64,000 bases of DNA from Hesseltinella vesiculosa (lineage: Eukaryota > Mucoromycota > Mucoromycetes > Mucorales > Cunninghamellaceae): the NCBI GenBank assembly GCA_002104935.1, contig MCGT01000011.1, positions 248,001-312,000 of the forward strand, read 5' to 3'. A model generated the notes under the pieces. The model worked only from the letters and a program-made list of their open reading frames with translations, was not told the origin of the DNA and ran no database searches. The translations under genes were made by a program, and so were the position numbers. Shown piece by piece: positions 12,506 to 23,963 of this stretch. Each line of letters opens with the position of its first letter. The first letter of the stretch is position 1.

Positions 12506-13865
12506 ATGTCCTTTCGATTCAACTTTACTGTAAGCAAGGCGGCGCACGAGTCACTTTTGAGATATTGCTTGAATGGAAATGATAATGATTTCCTTAGTGC
12601 GATGATCTAGAACTGGAAGAGACCGATGTGCAAGATCAGCCTTTGGAATCCTCGCTTGGCGATTTATCTCTAGAAGAGCCTAATGTTAACAAGATTGCTA
12701 GCCAGGTCTATGATATCATGGTAAAGAGTGCTGATACAAATCGGATCACGTGCATCCTCAACACAAGATTTTTCTCCCATGGGATTTGCGACCGTAGACA
12801 TCGACCCTGCCGGAAGTCATCCAAGCTGATCAAGTGACCATTCCAGGTGTATCTAATCCGCTCTACAAACGAACGTTGGCTGATGTCAAGTTCCAACTGG
12901 CGCAGCAAGATGTGCTGGATGCGCAACAGCAAACTGGTGACAGCGACGAAGTGCTGGACATGCTACAGCTGACGGGCAACAGCGACTTGATTCGCGGTGT
13001 GTACGAAGGCGGCTTCAAGACCTGGGAATGTTCTCTGGATCTTGTGGCATTCCTCGCCCAGCTTCCTGAAGACCAGCGCCAGAACAAGACTGTGCTTGAG
13101 CTGGGCTGTGGATCGGCGCTGCCATCACTCTACTTGCTTCAATCCCACCAAGGCAATCAAGTGGACGTCCAGGACTATAACTCGCAAGTGCTCCACTTGA
13201 TCACTGTGCCTAATATCTTATTGAATACCATTTTGACCCCCTCGGCCCCTCAACCCGACAATGCTACCGCAGAAGACATCGAAGACCAGCCTGTCACGAC
13301 AAACGGGACAGAACAACAAGACGAATCTGGTGCTCAAGCCGACGAGGCGGACGACGAAGAAGAGGTGGTGGATGTCATGGATGACGGCACAACCTGTGAT
13401 GCCGAAGCGGATATCCCCTTGGACAAGGCAGACGAGATGCTGACGTGCGTTGCCCAGCGATCAAAGGCGTACTTTGGCGACTGGGAAAGCTTGCCTCATC
13501 AGCTGGGTCGCACCTATGATATGGTGGTGACTTCAGAAACGATCTACTCGCAAGAAGCGCTCCCTAGCTTGATTGGCGTGTTCCAGAAGGCCTTGGCCAA
13601 ACCCCATGGTGTCGGGTGAGTTCCTCTCCTACTTTTATGTGCTATTGGACTCAACCACTGCATCTTCTTTTTTTTTTTCAAAAAAAAATGTAGGTACGTT
13701 GCTGCAAAGACGGTGTATTTCGGTGTAGGTGGCGGTATCCTGCCTTTTATCCATTTGATCCAATCTGCAACGGATGAGCAAGGTCACAAGCTGAAAGTGT
13801 TGAAAGCATTTGAAAGTGACAGCACCGTCAAGCGTGAAATCCTCAAAGTGTCCTGGGATCTTTGA
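12506..13865 (+). CDS. HPM1: METTL18/Hpm1-type protein-histidine N-methyltransferase
   Basis: The family methylates a histidine of ribosomal protein uL3 in the nucleus/cytosol using S-adenosylmethionine. The short first exon reads MSFRFNFT (12506-12529). The second starts at about 12596 with acidic DDLELEETD and ends before the intron at 12721. The third runs from about 12785 (LPEVIQADQVTIPG) and contains the family signature SDLIRGVYEGGFKTWECS, the SAM motif VLELGCGSALPSLYLL (13090-13137) and VDVQDYNSQVLHLITVPN. The last exon (from about 13694) encodes AAKTVYFGVGGGILPF and ends at TGA 13863-13865. A highly acidic insertion of about 60 residues (13255-13440) interrupts the methyltransferase fold after the N of LPN-like motif IV. 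The order and spacing of motifs otherwise match the family. Confidence 0.9.
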
Positions 13866-14081
13866 GCATCTCCCACACCCTCCCCCCAAGGCTTGCCCTC
13901 TCCCAGTTGCATTTGTTTTTAGCTCATTCTCTCATACATTAAAGGGGCAATGCCATCCTATTTTAGCACGTTGGACAATGAGGTATCATATATGTTTGAA
14001 ATAAGAACATGTTGGCATTATAAAATTAGGAAGAAAACGAGTCACCTGGCACTTTTTTTTCCAGGGCGAGCAAGGGAGGAG

Positions 14082-15135
14082 TCAAAAGTCGTTGGTTTCG
14101 AGTTTTTCAGGGTATACGTAATGGAAGTCGGGGGGATGGGGTGGATAGGAGTGGAGAAGGGGTGGGGTGGTTGGCCAGGACGGAGGTGGAGGTGGCGAGG
14201 CAGCAGCGTAAAAAGACGGCGACTTGGCAGGCATGGAATAGCGCTGATAGGAGACATGGCGTTGCAAGTCAGCTGAACTTAAGAGCATGTTGGAGTTTGT
14301 TTTTTTGACCATTGGATGGACATGCGCAGATAAGGGGCGGTTGTGGGTATAGGTCTTGGAACGTTGGGGGGAAGGGGAGTGTTGTGGATGGCCATGCATG
14401 AGGGCGTGTGCGGGATTTGAAACGCGGGTGGGGTTGTGAATCGGTTCAGGCATGTAGCGGCCCCAATGGGGTTCCTGTGCAGGCTGAGCCCCAGGCTCGG
14501 CTGTGGTGGTCAAAGACCGTGGCAAGGTACTGGCCATGATCAAAAGTACCAGCCACAGAACGAGCAGGAAGCAGGCTAGCACCCAGGTCATGTCGGTCAG
14601 CATACAGCGCTGGAACATCAATGGACGGAAAGGGTCGACAGCACTGTTATCGAGCAAGGAGCAGTAAGTGAACAAATCGGTGATCAGGGGCCGCTTTGTC
14701 GCGATCTTGCCGTCGGACCATGGCTCATTGTTGACAAACAAGACGGTGGTTGCGAGAGAGGTCAAAAGTGGGACGGTGTTGAATCCCGCCAAGAGTTTGT
14801 CCGTCTTGACGACGGTGGCCAAATCGAAATAAAAAGCCAAGATCAAGATGGCAAGGCTACTCATCATCGACAGCCCGAGAACAATGAACCAAGTCAAGTA
14901 CTTTTTTGGAGGAATTATAAAAAAAAGGTCAGTCACTTATTTTGAAGAGAAAGAATCTCCAGTTTGTTTGGCACCGTACCTGCCAATGGCCTGCTTGGAG
15001 CCAATTGGGGATGGAGGCTAATTTCTGGTATTTTGCCAAAAGAATACATTGCAACAGATGGCTACCAAAAGCAAGCAGGCTTAAAAAAAAGATGATCCAT
15101 CGCAGCACGTTGACAATCAAGTACCGCTTTTTCAT
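14082..15135 (-). CDS. Four-transmembrane membrane protein (MARVEL/SUR7-like topology)
   Basis: Exon 1 (ATG at 15135) encodes MKKRYLIVNVLRWIIFFLS, a first membrane helix, followed by a short loop. An intron lies near 14981-14900. Exon 2 supplies three more hydrophobic segments: WFIVLGLSMMSSLAILILAF, GFNTVPLLTSLATTVLFV and MTWVLACFLLVLWLVLLIM. Residues after the last helix form a long cytosolic tail rich in Pro, His and Ser, with PPPPPSWPTTPPLL. Stop is at 14082. Four helices with a large loop before helix 4 resemble fungal MARVEL or Pali/SUR7 family proteins of the plasma membrane, but I see no diagnostic motif, so function is open. It shares a 72-bp spacer with the gene at 15207. Confidence 0.72.
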
Positions 15136-15206
15136 TTTATTTTTACTTTATTTTTTTTTTTTTTTACAAATCAAATATAAGAGCTGCACCACTTCACTCT
15201 TTCAAG

Positions 15207-15584
15207 ATGGCAAGAAAAAAAAAAGGTGAAAAGGAAGAAGACATAAGATCCAAGGGTGGGGCAGCAAAGCTGAACAGCAACTTCTCCTATTTTTCCATTT
15301 TGTCCGCGACATTTGATCCGCCCAGCCACGCCGTGCTGCATAAACTACATAGGATTCGTTCAAAGGAGAAGCCTAGTTTTTATTATTTTTTGGGGGGAAA
15401 AAAAAACAAGATTTTTTATACAGTTTCAACTTGTTCATTGTTTCTGGTGGGTGTGGTTCTGGCATACGGGTATCATTTGGGGCTGATTTGGTTTAGAGTG
15501 GCAATGAAATATTTCGTCAGCATCATCAAAGGAGGCATCAGTCGAGGTTCAAAGCGCTGGCGGGACCGCACACATTTGTTTTAA
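15207..15584 (+). CDS. Small hypothetical protein with one or two membrane helices
   Basis: An intact 125-residue ORF starts MARKKKGEKEEDIRSKGG, a very basic N-terminus partly derived from an A run. It then has FYTVSTCSLFLVGVVLAYGY, a plausible membrane helix near residues 70-90, and ends in a basic tail. It is head-to-head with the four-TM gene and tail-to-tail with XPA; its TAA (15582-15584) overlaps the XPA stop codon. I do not recognise the family. The absence of frame damage over 375 bases argues for a real gene, while the A-rich start and lack of similarity argue against. Confidence 0.42.
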   Translation: MARKKKGEKEEDIRSKGGAAKLNSNFSYFSILSATFDPPSHAVLHKLHRIRSKEKPSFYYFLGGKKNKIFYTVSTCSLFLVGVVLAYGYHLGLIWFRVAMKYFVSIIKGGISRGSKRWRDRTHLF

Positions 15585-16647
15585 AATTCTTCGGATTCAA
15601 CTTGAAGACCGCAGGTTTGACACTCTTGGATGGTCACGCCCTGGTCGTTTTCGACAGTGGGAGCAAACACATGTTGGTGCGGCCCTTGCTGACGTTTCCG
15701 TTCCCACTGACTGGTCATGGTGCGTCGTCGCATATCTAGCAAAGAACAAAGATAAGCCTTGGTGACCAATGATGAAAACCTTCTTACCTGCTAGGGTCTC
15801 CTTGAATTTCTTGTCTTTCTTCTCCTTTTTCTGAGCCTCGCGTCGTTCGTATTCGGCATCCAATCCGTCGGGCCCATCCCACTTTTTAAATGCATAGGCT
15901 TCGACCATTTCGCGTACATAAAGCATCATGTTGTTCCATGTCGATTTCCGCGGGTTGGGTTTTGACCAATGAGGTAGCAGCTCTGGGTCTTTGAGCTCGG
16001 CTAAAGCAGACAGAAAAACGTGAGCCAGTGCAGTCTTTTGCACAGCGCCTTACGATCGGTCAACAGATAATCCTAATGCCGGTAAAAAAAAAAGCGTCAA
16101 AGAGAAGCATGGTTGTGTTGTTGTGCTTTGGTGATTTACCTCTCTGGCTTCAGTTTTTGTGATCAAGCTGTAGCGTTCCGGGAACTTTTCCTTGCATCCG
16201 CCACACACCGACATTTTGAAGACTTGAAGGAAGATGGGATCAACATCACTCGAGTCACAATCCCGACACTTTGGTGTATCGTCGGGTGGCATGTTCATGA
16301 CTACATTCAGGAGTGAGTCTTGTCCGGCTAAAAAATAACCTGTGCAGAGCGAACTTACTGAAGTAGGGGTCGAGTTTGGTGGTTTTATCTTTAAACTTGT
16401 TGATTTTTTCCTCGACTGCCTCGTCGACAATGAAGCCACCTTTGGTGTTTTCAAAGGAACTGAGATCGTACTCATAAAAGGTGGTCCATCGGGCTTTCTT
16501 GTTTTCGGAAGATGCTTCCTGTTGCTTTCGCTTTTTGGTGATTTCTAATCGCTTCAAGGCATCCTGTCGTTTGGATTCAATAAGCTTCTTTTGTTCTTCG
16601 GTGAGTGGCTTGGAAGCTGTGCTACTGGATGGTTGCTCATCGACCAT
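15581..16647 (-). CDS. RAD14: XPA/Rad14 DNA damage recognition protein
   Basis: XPA verifies damage and organises the nucleotide-excision repair complex on DNA together with RPA and TFIIH. ATG is at 16647. Exon 1 encodes a charged N-terminus (LTEEQKKLIESKRQDALKRL) and GGFIVDE, the usual segment before the zinc finger. After an intron comes the Cys4 finger, CRDC-x17-CGGC (near 16190-16275), then YSLITKTEAREDYLLTDREL spread over an intron, PHWSKPNPRKSTWNNMMLY, VREMVEAYAF, and a charged helix. The last exon begins DMRRRTMTSQWERKR and ends EEF with TAA at 15581. All expected blocks are present, so the protein looks complete (about 285 residues). Confidence 0.95.
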
Positions 16648-16925
16648 GGAGGGGTATTTTCAGGTGAGAAGAAAAAAAAAGAAAGAGAAGGAGAGTGCTG
16701 TGCCACATGGCATGACACAAAGTCAGTCATTGCAACTCACACTGACACCTCGAGTATTCAGACACCGCAGTGGCTTTCTCGCGAATTATAAAACCAGCAA
16801 GAAAAAAAAAATTTTGCATGGGATTTTTTCGGAGGAGGGGGGGGGGTTGTCTCCAACCACTCCTCTTTCGTTTTTTTTTTCTTTCTTTTCATTGCTTCTT
16901 TACCCCACATACGCTTTTATAAGAA
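16648..16925. promoter_or_regulatory. Divergent promoter XPA / GMP synthase with a TATA-like box
   Basis: The 278-bp spacer contains TATAAAA at 16787-16793, oriented toward GMP synthase and about 135 bp before its ATG. There are also long T-rich pyrimidine tracts (16871-16890) right before the start. Assignment of the box is by sequence only. Confidence 0.4.
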
Positions 16926-18613
16926 ATGGCTACTGAACAAGTGACACAGGTGAATGAACTGTTTGACACCGTGCTTATTTTGGATTTCGGATCTCAATAC
17001 TCGCACTTGATCACCCGTCGCATTCGTGAACTTGGCGTGTACTGTGAGCTGTTGCCTTGCACCCAAAAGATGGCTGATCTCCACTTCAAGCCCAAGGGTA
17101 TCATTCTGTCTGGCTCTCCTTACTCTGTGTACGATCAGGATGCTCCTCGTGTCGATCCTGCCGTGTTTGATGCTGGTGTTCCCATTCTCGGTATCTGCTA
17201 CGGTTTGCAAGAAATGACCACTTTCTTTGGTGGCAAGGTGGATGCTTGTGACCACCGTGAATATGGCCATGCCAGCGTGTCCATGATCAAGCACCCCGAA
17301 CACCCTCACATGGACCGTTTGTTCAACGGCTTGGCCAGCGAAGTCGAGGTGTGGATGAGCCACGGCGATCAAGTGTCTGCTGCTGCTCCTGGTTTCCAAG
17401 TCATTGCCCACACCCGCACTGCTCCTTTTGCTGCTGTGTGCCATGAAGAAAAGCCTTTCTACGGTAAAGACAGGCAGGCAGCGTGGGAAAAAAAAACGTT
17501 TGGATCACTGATTTTAACCCCTCCCCAGGTATTCAATTCCATCCTGAAGTCACTCACACCGTCGATGGCCAACACTTGCTCCGTAACTTTGTCATTGAAA
17601 TCTGTCAATGCGAATCATCATGGACCATGGAATCCTTTGTCGACAAGGAAATCGAACGCATCCGCTCCATTGTCGGTCCTGAAGACCATGTGATTGGTGC
17701 TGTGTCTGGCGGTGTTGACTCGACCGTGGCTGCCCGTCTGATGCATGAAGCCATCGGCAACCGTTTCCATGCCGTGTTGGTCGACAACGGCGTGATGCGC
17801 TTGAACGAATGTGCCAACGTCAAGAAGATGCTTGGCGACAAGATGGGCATCAACATCAAGGTGGCTGATGCTGCTGACCTGTTCTTGGGCCGTCTCAAGG
17901 GCGTGACCGATCCCGAACAAAAGCGCAAAATCATCGGTAACACCTTTATCCACGTGTTTGAAGACGAAGCTGCTCTGATCGAAAAGGAGCTCAAGGAAAC
18001 CAACGCCACGGGTGCCATCAAGTACTTGCTGCAAGGTACCCTGTACCCTGATGTCATTGAATCCATCTCCTTCAAGGGCCCCAGTGCCACCATCAAGACT
18101 CATCACAACGTCGGCGGTCTGTTGGAAGACATGAAGCTCAAGCTGATTGAACCTCTGCGTGAGCTGTTCAAGGATGAAGTGCGTGCTCTGGGCAAGATCC
18201 TCGGTCTGGATGATGAATTGGTCTGGCGCCACCCCTTCCCTGGCCCCGGTATTGCCATCCGTGTGTTGGGTGAAGTGACCCGTGAACAAGTGGAAATTGC
18301 CCGTCTGGCCGACAACATCTACATTGAAGAAATCAAGAAGAACGGTTACTACCGCCAAATCTCTCAAGCCTATGCTGCCCTTTTGCCTGTCAAGGCTGTT
18401 GGTGTGATGGGTGACAAGCGTACCTATGAACAAGTCATTGCCCTCCGTGCCGTTGAAACCAAGGACTTCATGACTGCCGACATCTTTGCCTCTGCTGAAT
18501 GGTTCTTGTGCCTCAAGCGCATCAGCTCTCGCATCATCAACGAAGTCAAGGGTGTGAACCGTGTTGTCTATGATATCAGCTCCAAGCCTCCTGCCACCAT
18601 TGAATGGGAATAA
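16926..18613 (+). CDS. GUA1: GMP synthase (glutamine-hydrolysing)
   Basis: It converts XMP to GMP using ATP and glutamine, the last step of guanylate synthesis in the cytosol. Exon 1 (16926-17464) holds the class I amidotransferase domain: [19 protein letters not shown], then the nucleophile Cys in GICYGLQ, then MSHGDQV. After a 64-bp intron, FHPEVTHT gives the His-x-Glu of the triad. The synthetase domain follows with the PP-loop [10 protein letters not shown] (near 17707), and the dimerisation domain with [13 protein letters not shown] and the C-terminal [11 protein letters not shown] is at 18611-18613. The length of about 540 residues is normal for eukaryotic enzymes. Codon use is strongly biased (GGT, CGT, AAG, CTG), suggesting high expression. 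A poly(A) signal AATAAA lies at about 18699. Confidence 0.98.
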
Positions 18614-18836
18614 ATCCATTCTCCTCCATCTCTCCATATCATCCCCCCTTTTTTTTTTATTTCATGTCTCATTCGAATAGCAACTGGCCAATTGTTTCAA
18701 TAAATTGTATAAACATAATAGAACTACTCTCCTTTTTTTTTTTTTTTTTTTTTTTTTTTGCGTGCATCAGCATCCTCGGCAATGTCACTGTTGGACGGTA
18801 GACAAGCAGAAGACTGGGCCATGGGCCATGAATGGC

Positions 18837-18867
<31 letters not shown>

Positions 18868-19599
18868 CTGAGAATGCCTTGCCTGTGCCTGGTCGATCTC
18901 TTTTGTCGTGACACATGAATTGGACCTGTCATTGGGCAAGGGTCTCCTTTTTTTTAAAGTTTGCAGGGAAACTGCGAACGTAGATCACATGGAATCTCCA
19001 CCATGAAAGTCTCTTTCTTGACAGATGGACTTGTAAACACATGTCAAAAGGGGCCACCGCACTGTTTATTATTGAATTTCAAAGGGGAAAAAGACAAGGA
19101 ATGCTAATAGGGAGAAAGGGAAGACACAAGCAAAAAGAGGGCAACAAAAATAGCCTTTCCAAAAAAAAAAAAAAAAAGGAGGGATTTTGTTTCGATTGGC
19201 ACGACAGGAAGGCCAAACACGATTAAAAAAAAAAAAAAAGGGAAGTCTATGTACAAACGAGTCAGATCAAGGGTGTGCGTGTTGGGAAGAGGCCAAATGG
19301 TCAAAAAAGTCAAGAAAAAGAATGACAATGGAGAAGAAAAAAAGGAGAGGACACTTTTGAAGCCAATGTTCTTTGACAGGCAAGTTACAAAAAAAAAGAG
19401 GAAAAGGAGGCGAAAAAAAAGAGAGAGAGAGGAGACACCGGGAAATCGAAGAGACGGTCATTTTGAATTAAAAATGGCCCGGGCTTGGGATATAATTGAA
19501 TACAATGTAAATAAAAGGAGTGTTTTGGGTTAAAAAATGGATCGTAAAGAAGAGGGTGGGCGGCCGTTGAATAGGAAGCGGGTTGGATCCCACTTCCAT
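18614..19599. repeat. Intergenic region with paired long T runs and A-rich tracts
   Basis: No gene is supported between the GUA1 stop and the next minus-strand stop. Two T runs of 27 and 29 bases (18733-18759 and 18837-18865) bracket a 77-bp unique piece. Several A runs of 13-16 bases occur at 19160-19240. Short ORFs here are low-complexity by-products. Confidence 0.6.
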
Positions 19600-20580
19600 T
19601 CACCAACCGACAATGGGATCCACGGAGCCAGCCAATGGATGGATCATTTCAAATGAGGAATACAGAGGCAACCAAGGACAATTTTGCTTTTGCTCCCATT
19701 CAACACATTGACGTAGACTAGACGATAGCTCGGTTGGACAAGGAGGAGGAGTAAATGAGATGCGCTGTAACGTTGTGTTGGCAGGAGAGCATGGGCCAGG
19801 GGAATCGATGGACGATCGGCAGGACGAGAGGCTGCTAGAATGCAATAAAGGTAGCGAGGCAGAAGAAGAGGAGGAGGAGGCAGACAGGGTATACGCAGGA
19901 GAGGTTGCACAGCTTGATTGCATCAGCATGTTCGTCAGCAACGACGGTCGTCGGTCTTTGGGTAGACAGGTCTTTTTTTCAAACAACCATGGCTCCTCAG
20001 CTGGGACATCTTCTTCTATATACTCATCATAGACGGTGACATCGTCATCGTCGTCGTTTTCCATCTCCGAGTCTTGGTCGTCCTCGATCACAATGGGCTG
20101 CACAAACATGACGGGCGGAGCAGCTTGATCGTCGACGAATGTTTGGCCATGCATGGCGCCTTCCTCGTCGACCGATGCCGTGCTGGTATCGTCATCATCG
20201 GCCAGGTAAAATTTGTTTTTCCGGTGGCTGGTAAAGGTGGTGTCTCTAGTCATGGTGGTCATGGCAGTGGAAAAGACAGACTCCGATGACGGTGAGCCAT
20301 GACTGGAACTGGCACTGGAATGGTTGCTGTGGTTGTAAGGATGGTCTGAAGGAATGGATTGGTTGGCGTGGTTGGTTGAGGTAGGAATGATCTTTGTAAA
20401 AGCTGGTTCCTTTGGAGAAGATCTCAAGCTTGAAGACCAGCCTGACATGAGAAGACCGTTAGAACCGGAGACAGGTTTCAATGAAAGATTTTTTTTACCA
20501 AACAGCCAGGCTTGATCAAAGGAAGTGGATAAAGTCAGAGGCCTTAGCGAGCTGATAGGGAAGTCCAGACGTTGTAGCAT
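19600..20580 (-). CDS. Ser-rich, acidic protein of unknown function
   Basis: A single-exon ORF; I choose ATG 20580 (MLQRLDFPISSLRP) because the frame upstream is T-tract-derived Phe runs. The 326-residue product has an N-terminal segment with DQAWLFGKKNLSLKPVSG, a poly-Ser stretch, an acidic core (DDQDSEMENDDDDDVTVYDE), a repeated W-L-F element (EEPWLFEKKTCLPKDRRPS compared with the N-terminal AWLFGKKNLSLKP), poly-Ser again, and a C-terminal helix ELSSSLRQCVEWEQKQ. That last pattern faintly recalls the TELSxSLRxxLxWERxQ motif of fungal regulators of the DUF3295/Mks1 type, but this is a weak resemblance. The intact frame and conserved-looking ends support a gene; the role is unknown. Confidence 0.65.
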   Translation of the reverse strand: MLQRLDFPISSLRPLTLSTSFDQAWLFGKKNLSLKPVSGSNGLLMSGWSSSLRSSPKEPAFTKIIPTSTNHANQSIPSDHPYNHSNHSSASSSHGSPSSESVFSTAMTTMTRDTTFTSHRKNKFYLADDDDTSTASVDEEGAMHGQTFVDDQAAPPVMFVQPIVIEDDQDSEMENDDDDDVTVYDEYIEEDVPAEEPWLFEKKTCLPKDRRPSLLTNMLMQSSCATSPAYTLSASSSSSSASLPLLHSSSLSSCRSSIDSPGPCSPANTTLQRISFTPPPCPTELSSSLRQCVEWEQKQNCPWLPLYSSFEMIHPLAGSVDPIVGW

Positions 20581-22611
20581 AGGTAAAAAAAAAAAAAAAA
20601 AAAAGCGTAGGGAAGGAATTAGAAAGAGAGAAAAAAGAATGAATACAAGGTATGAATGTTTAGGATGAAAAAGTCTATAAGGAAAAAAGAAAGAAGTGAA
20701 TGGAAGAGGAGAAAAAAAGATGAGCACATGAACAAATGAATATCGACTTTTTTTTTAGGAAACCGTGGAAAAATAATAAATATGGCAAGCTGAAGAGAAG
20801 GGGAGACAGGAAGAACAAAGGAGGGAGCCAGCAGCCAGGGGGATCCCAACTTGAACCTTTTTTTATCTTTCAGCACGCCAACCCTTTGGTTCAAAACGTT
20901 TTTCAGGGTCAAAATGAATTTTTTTTTTTTGACGAACTTCATGCCGAATGGATTTCCCATCAGCTGATGCTCAACTCCCTCTTCCAACCCCTCGACTTGT
21001 CTTGGGAGAGGAAACATCCAAACTTTCTTTTTCTCCACTTTGTTGCCAATCCCCCATTGGTACAAAAAAAGCCAAGACCAAAACGCACTTTGTCACCAGA
21101 TATGAAAGATCTAAAATGACCCGATCTCAGCAGGCATGAGGTTCATTCAGTAAAATTAAATAGCAACGTAAAAAATAACCATCCGTGTCATTGGCCCTTT
21201 TATGTCGTTTTATTTCCTTTTCTAAAGCGTTATTTCTCAGTTTATTTTTATTTTTTGAGAGTGAGAGAGGCGTGATATCATCACTACAAGAAGCTGGAGT
21301 GATGTTCGGCAATTCAAAAAAAAAGAAAAAGTCGCGTTCTGATGCCCTTGCTCCACTTTTACAGTCCAAGGGACCACATGTGTATGTTGGGGGTTGGGGT
21401 TCTCCTTACCAAGGAAAGCATGATCTTCACATTGTAAGATTTTCCTATCGAAATTCCTGATCAGGAGAACCGCTTTCAGCATGGTTCAAAATAATGTTTC
21501 CTTTGCGTCGGCAGCAGAATCATGTCCCTGGCTCTTGGTTCTTAATTCTTGGTTCTTGATCGACATCCCATTTTGATGAGCCAAAAAAAAAAAAAAAACT
21601 CAATGGCACTGACCGCTGCCACCAGCGGACTTTTTTTTGTACATTGAATTCTCCTCGTCCTGTTCACACTCTCATTAGCCACCTATAAATCACAAGAACC
21701 TAACCCAACTTTATTGAAAAAGAAAAGCCATGACATAATGCATAAACAGACACAGAAAAAAATACCGAGGACATTGGAGATAAACCATGTAAATCGGACT
21801 GGCAAATCATAAGACTCAGTCATCGCAGCTGTACTGGTTTTTTTAATCTTCCTTGGGCACACCAACTTCTCACAAGACATGAATTTTTCATTTGATAATT
21901 ACATGTCAGTCTCGAAGCATCCATGGACAGGAAAAAACACCGAGGACACGAGATGTTGTTACGTAAAAGGCACCCATCAAGGAGAGGGTCATGCGCTTTT
22001 TTTGACTGCGATCCCCGATTCATTGACACCGGTGATCTCACTGTCATCTGCCATAGCATTAGGTCATGCTGATTTTCTATACTTCTTTTTCTCTTGACAT
22101 GAATGACCCTTTCTGCATTATAGCCACAAATCAAATATGGAGACAGTTTGCCCTGCATCAGGTTGGGTCACAGGAACACATGACAACTAGAAAAAAACGC
22201 TGCGGCAAATGCTGGCAAAAATAAAACAAATATCACTGTCACCTTCACTTGTTTTCACTGATAAATTATGCCATAGATCTTGCAGAAAAAAAAAGTTGAA
22301 AAGGAATCACATTGAAAAAAAAAAAAAAAAAAAAAGTGACATGCGCGTAAGCAATGGACATCGTTTTCAATGCCAGTGACAATCAAACTCCACCCAGCAC
22401 TTTTTCTTTCTTTTTCTTCCTCACCTTTTTGCATGTGTACTCACACATCTCTTGTCCCCCTCCTCTTATTACAAATTGACGATTTTGTATTTGTAAATTA
22501 CTGGTAGTTGAATTTTGTAGTCATCTCCTCTTTTTCACTACATTACCCCTCCTTTTTTCTTAAAAAAAAAAAAAAAAAACTAGATCGTAACAAACGTAAA
22601 CAGGCTGATTG
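20581..22611. other. Long intergenic region, no recognised gene
   Basis: About 2 kb between divergent genes. It contains A/T runs (20584, 20927, 21582, 22316, 22562) and a small hairpin CCGCTG/CAGCGG near 21616. AAAAAACGCTGCGGCAAAT near 22192 partly resembles the inverted repeat of the Tc1-like element at the window start. ORFs at 20736-21119 and 21820-22158 lack recognisable features. Nothing else is supported. Confidence 0.5.
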
Positions 22612-23697
22612 ATGCAAATTGTTTTTAACAAACGTATTGGCAAGCAGCGACAAGCAACAAGCACAGAACACATCCGCGATCTACTGCAACTGTCTCCATC
22701 TGAACTGCTATTGTTGGATGCATGTGCAAAGCGATCGGCTCATGAAGGTAATAGTTAAGTCATCCCTGTTCGGTTGTATTTTGACATCGACTTTTTTTAT
22801 AATTTGACAACAGTGGCCACGCTGCTAGCAACATCACCCGCCTTCAATCTCGATGCTATCCGCGACAAATACTTACGCACACCATTACATCTAGCATGCT
22901 CACGACAAGATGATTTAGACGAAGCAACGGAGATGGCGCGGGTACTTGTTGAAGCCGGCGCTGACGTGAACAATGGCGTAGGCGACATGGATGGCTTTAA
23001 ACCGATGCACTTGGGTAGGAGCTAAGAAAGGTGTACAAATCAAGGTAGTTCGATCATTTACCTCGTTTTCTTCTTTGAATTAGCTGTCCTTGCGTACAAT
23101 TACAAATGCGTGCTGCTGCTGTTAGAAAAAGGTATAGACAGACAAGAGGACATTTAGCGGACCACAGCCGAAAGCAAAGAGAAAGTAGCTCAAACAATGG
23201 TTTGCTATTGGATAGGTGCCCACGTCCCAGCTACGGATCCTTTCCGTTTGACACCATTGCTCCTGGCCAAGCTGAAGCTCGATAATCTCCGAATGGCCCA
23301 AAGCAATCGCTCACCCCCATCGGATCCAAGCCAGGCCGCCATTGACGCCAAACCTGCCGAGGCTTCGCGAGTGGAATATTCCGAATTATATTCGGTAAGA
23401 CAAAAGAGCAAAAGGGATGATGCAGCTCACACCCTTTTTTTTTTTCTTTTCCAGATCACAGAGGTGCTGGTAAAACATCTAGCTCACAAGCACATGACTG
23501 TGATTGGCACTCCTCCTCGGTCGCCTACCCACGGACTCTCGGAGCGACTGCTGCGCAAAGATGATGATTTGGATGATACCATTACCTCCCTGACAGATCG
23601 CCTTTCCACCATGGACGTAGGCGACACTGAACCACACCTTTTGCAAAACAACCTCAATGGCCTGATTGACAAAATCAGGCAGCTGGGCATCCAATGA
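22612..23697 (+). CDS. Ankyrin-repeat protein resembling ANKRD54
   Basis: Five exons read MQIVFNKRIGKQRQ (ATG 22612) then ELLLLDACAKRSAHE. After an intron comes NLDAIRDKYLRTPLHLACS, a clear ankyrin repeat, then ARVLVEAGADVNNG and, across another intron, FKPMHLAVLAYNYKCVLLLL, then GAHVPATDPFRLTPLLLAK. This gives three repeats. The tail KLDNLRMAQ, a coiled region ITEVLVKHL, and DDTITSLTDRLSTMDV resemble the C-terminus of vertebrate ANKRD54, which binds kinases and shuttles to the nucleus. All intron joins (22748-22813, 23015-23083, one ending 23215, 23396-23454) keep the frame. TGA is at 23695-23697. The exact fungal role is unknown; the ankyrin call is firm and the ANKRD54 link is a sequence impression. 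Confidence 0.85.
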
Positions 23698-23963
23698 AAT
23701 CCACCTGCCCTCCTTTTCCTGGACGGACCCCCATCACCTCTACCCTCCCGACTTTTTTTTTTTTTTTTTTTTCACTTGTTATTCGCTTGATACCACTTTT
23801 TCTTATTGTCTCCTTCTTGTCAGATCCTTGAAAACTACCGCACAGCCAAGGCTGAAAATGATAAAAAAAAAATAATCTTGGCGCCTCTCTCGTTTTCTAC
23901 CTGTTTTTTTTAAACGACTATTTTTTTTTTTTTTTTTTGCTCCGTCTATTTTGAAATCACCCA

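Noticed and set aside
17618..18637. 339-codon minus-strand ORF
   Set aside because: It is the exact antisense of GMP synthase; the open frame follows from that gene's strong codon bias.
20736..21119. 127-codon plus-strand ORF
   Set aside because: Frame is supported only by A/T runs and contains no motif; it lies in the 5' region of the minus-strand gene.
22192..22215. AAAAAACGCTGCGGCAAATGCTGG as a solo TIR of the Tc1-like element
   Set aside because: Only about 17 of 24 bases match, part of them the A run, and no partner repeat is seen.
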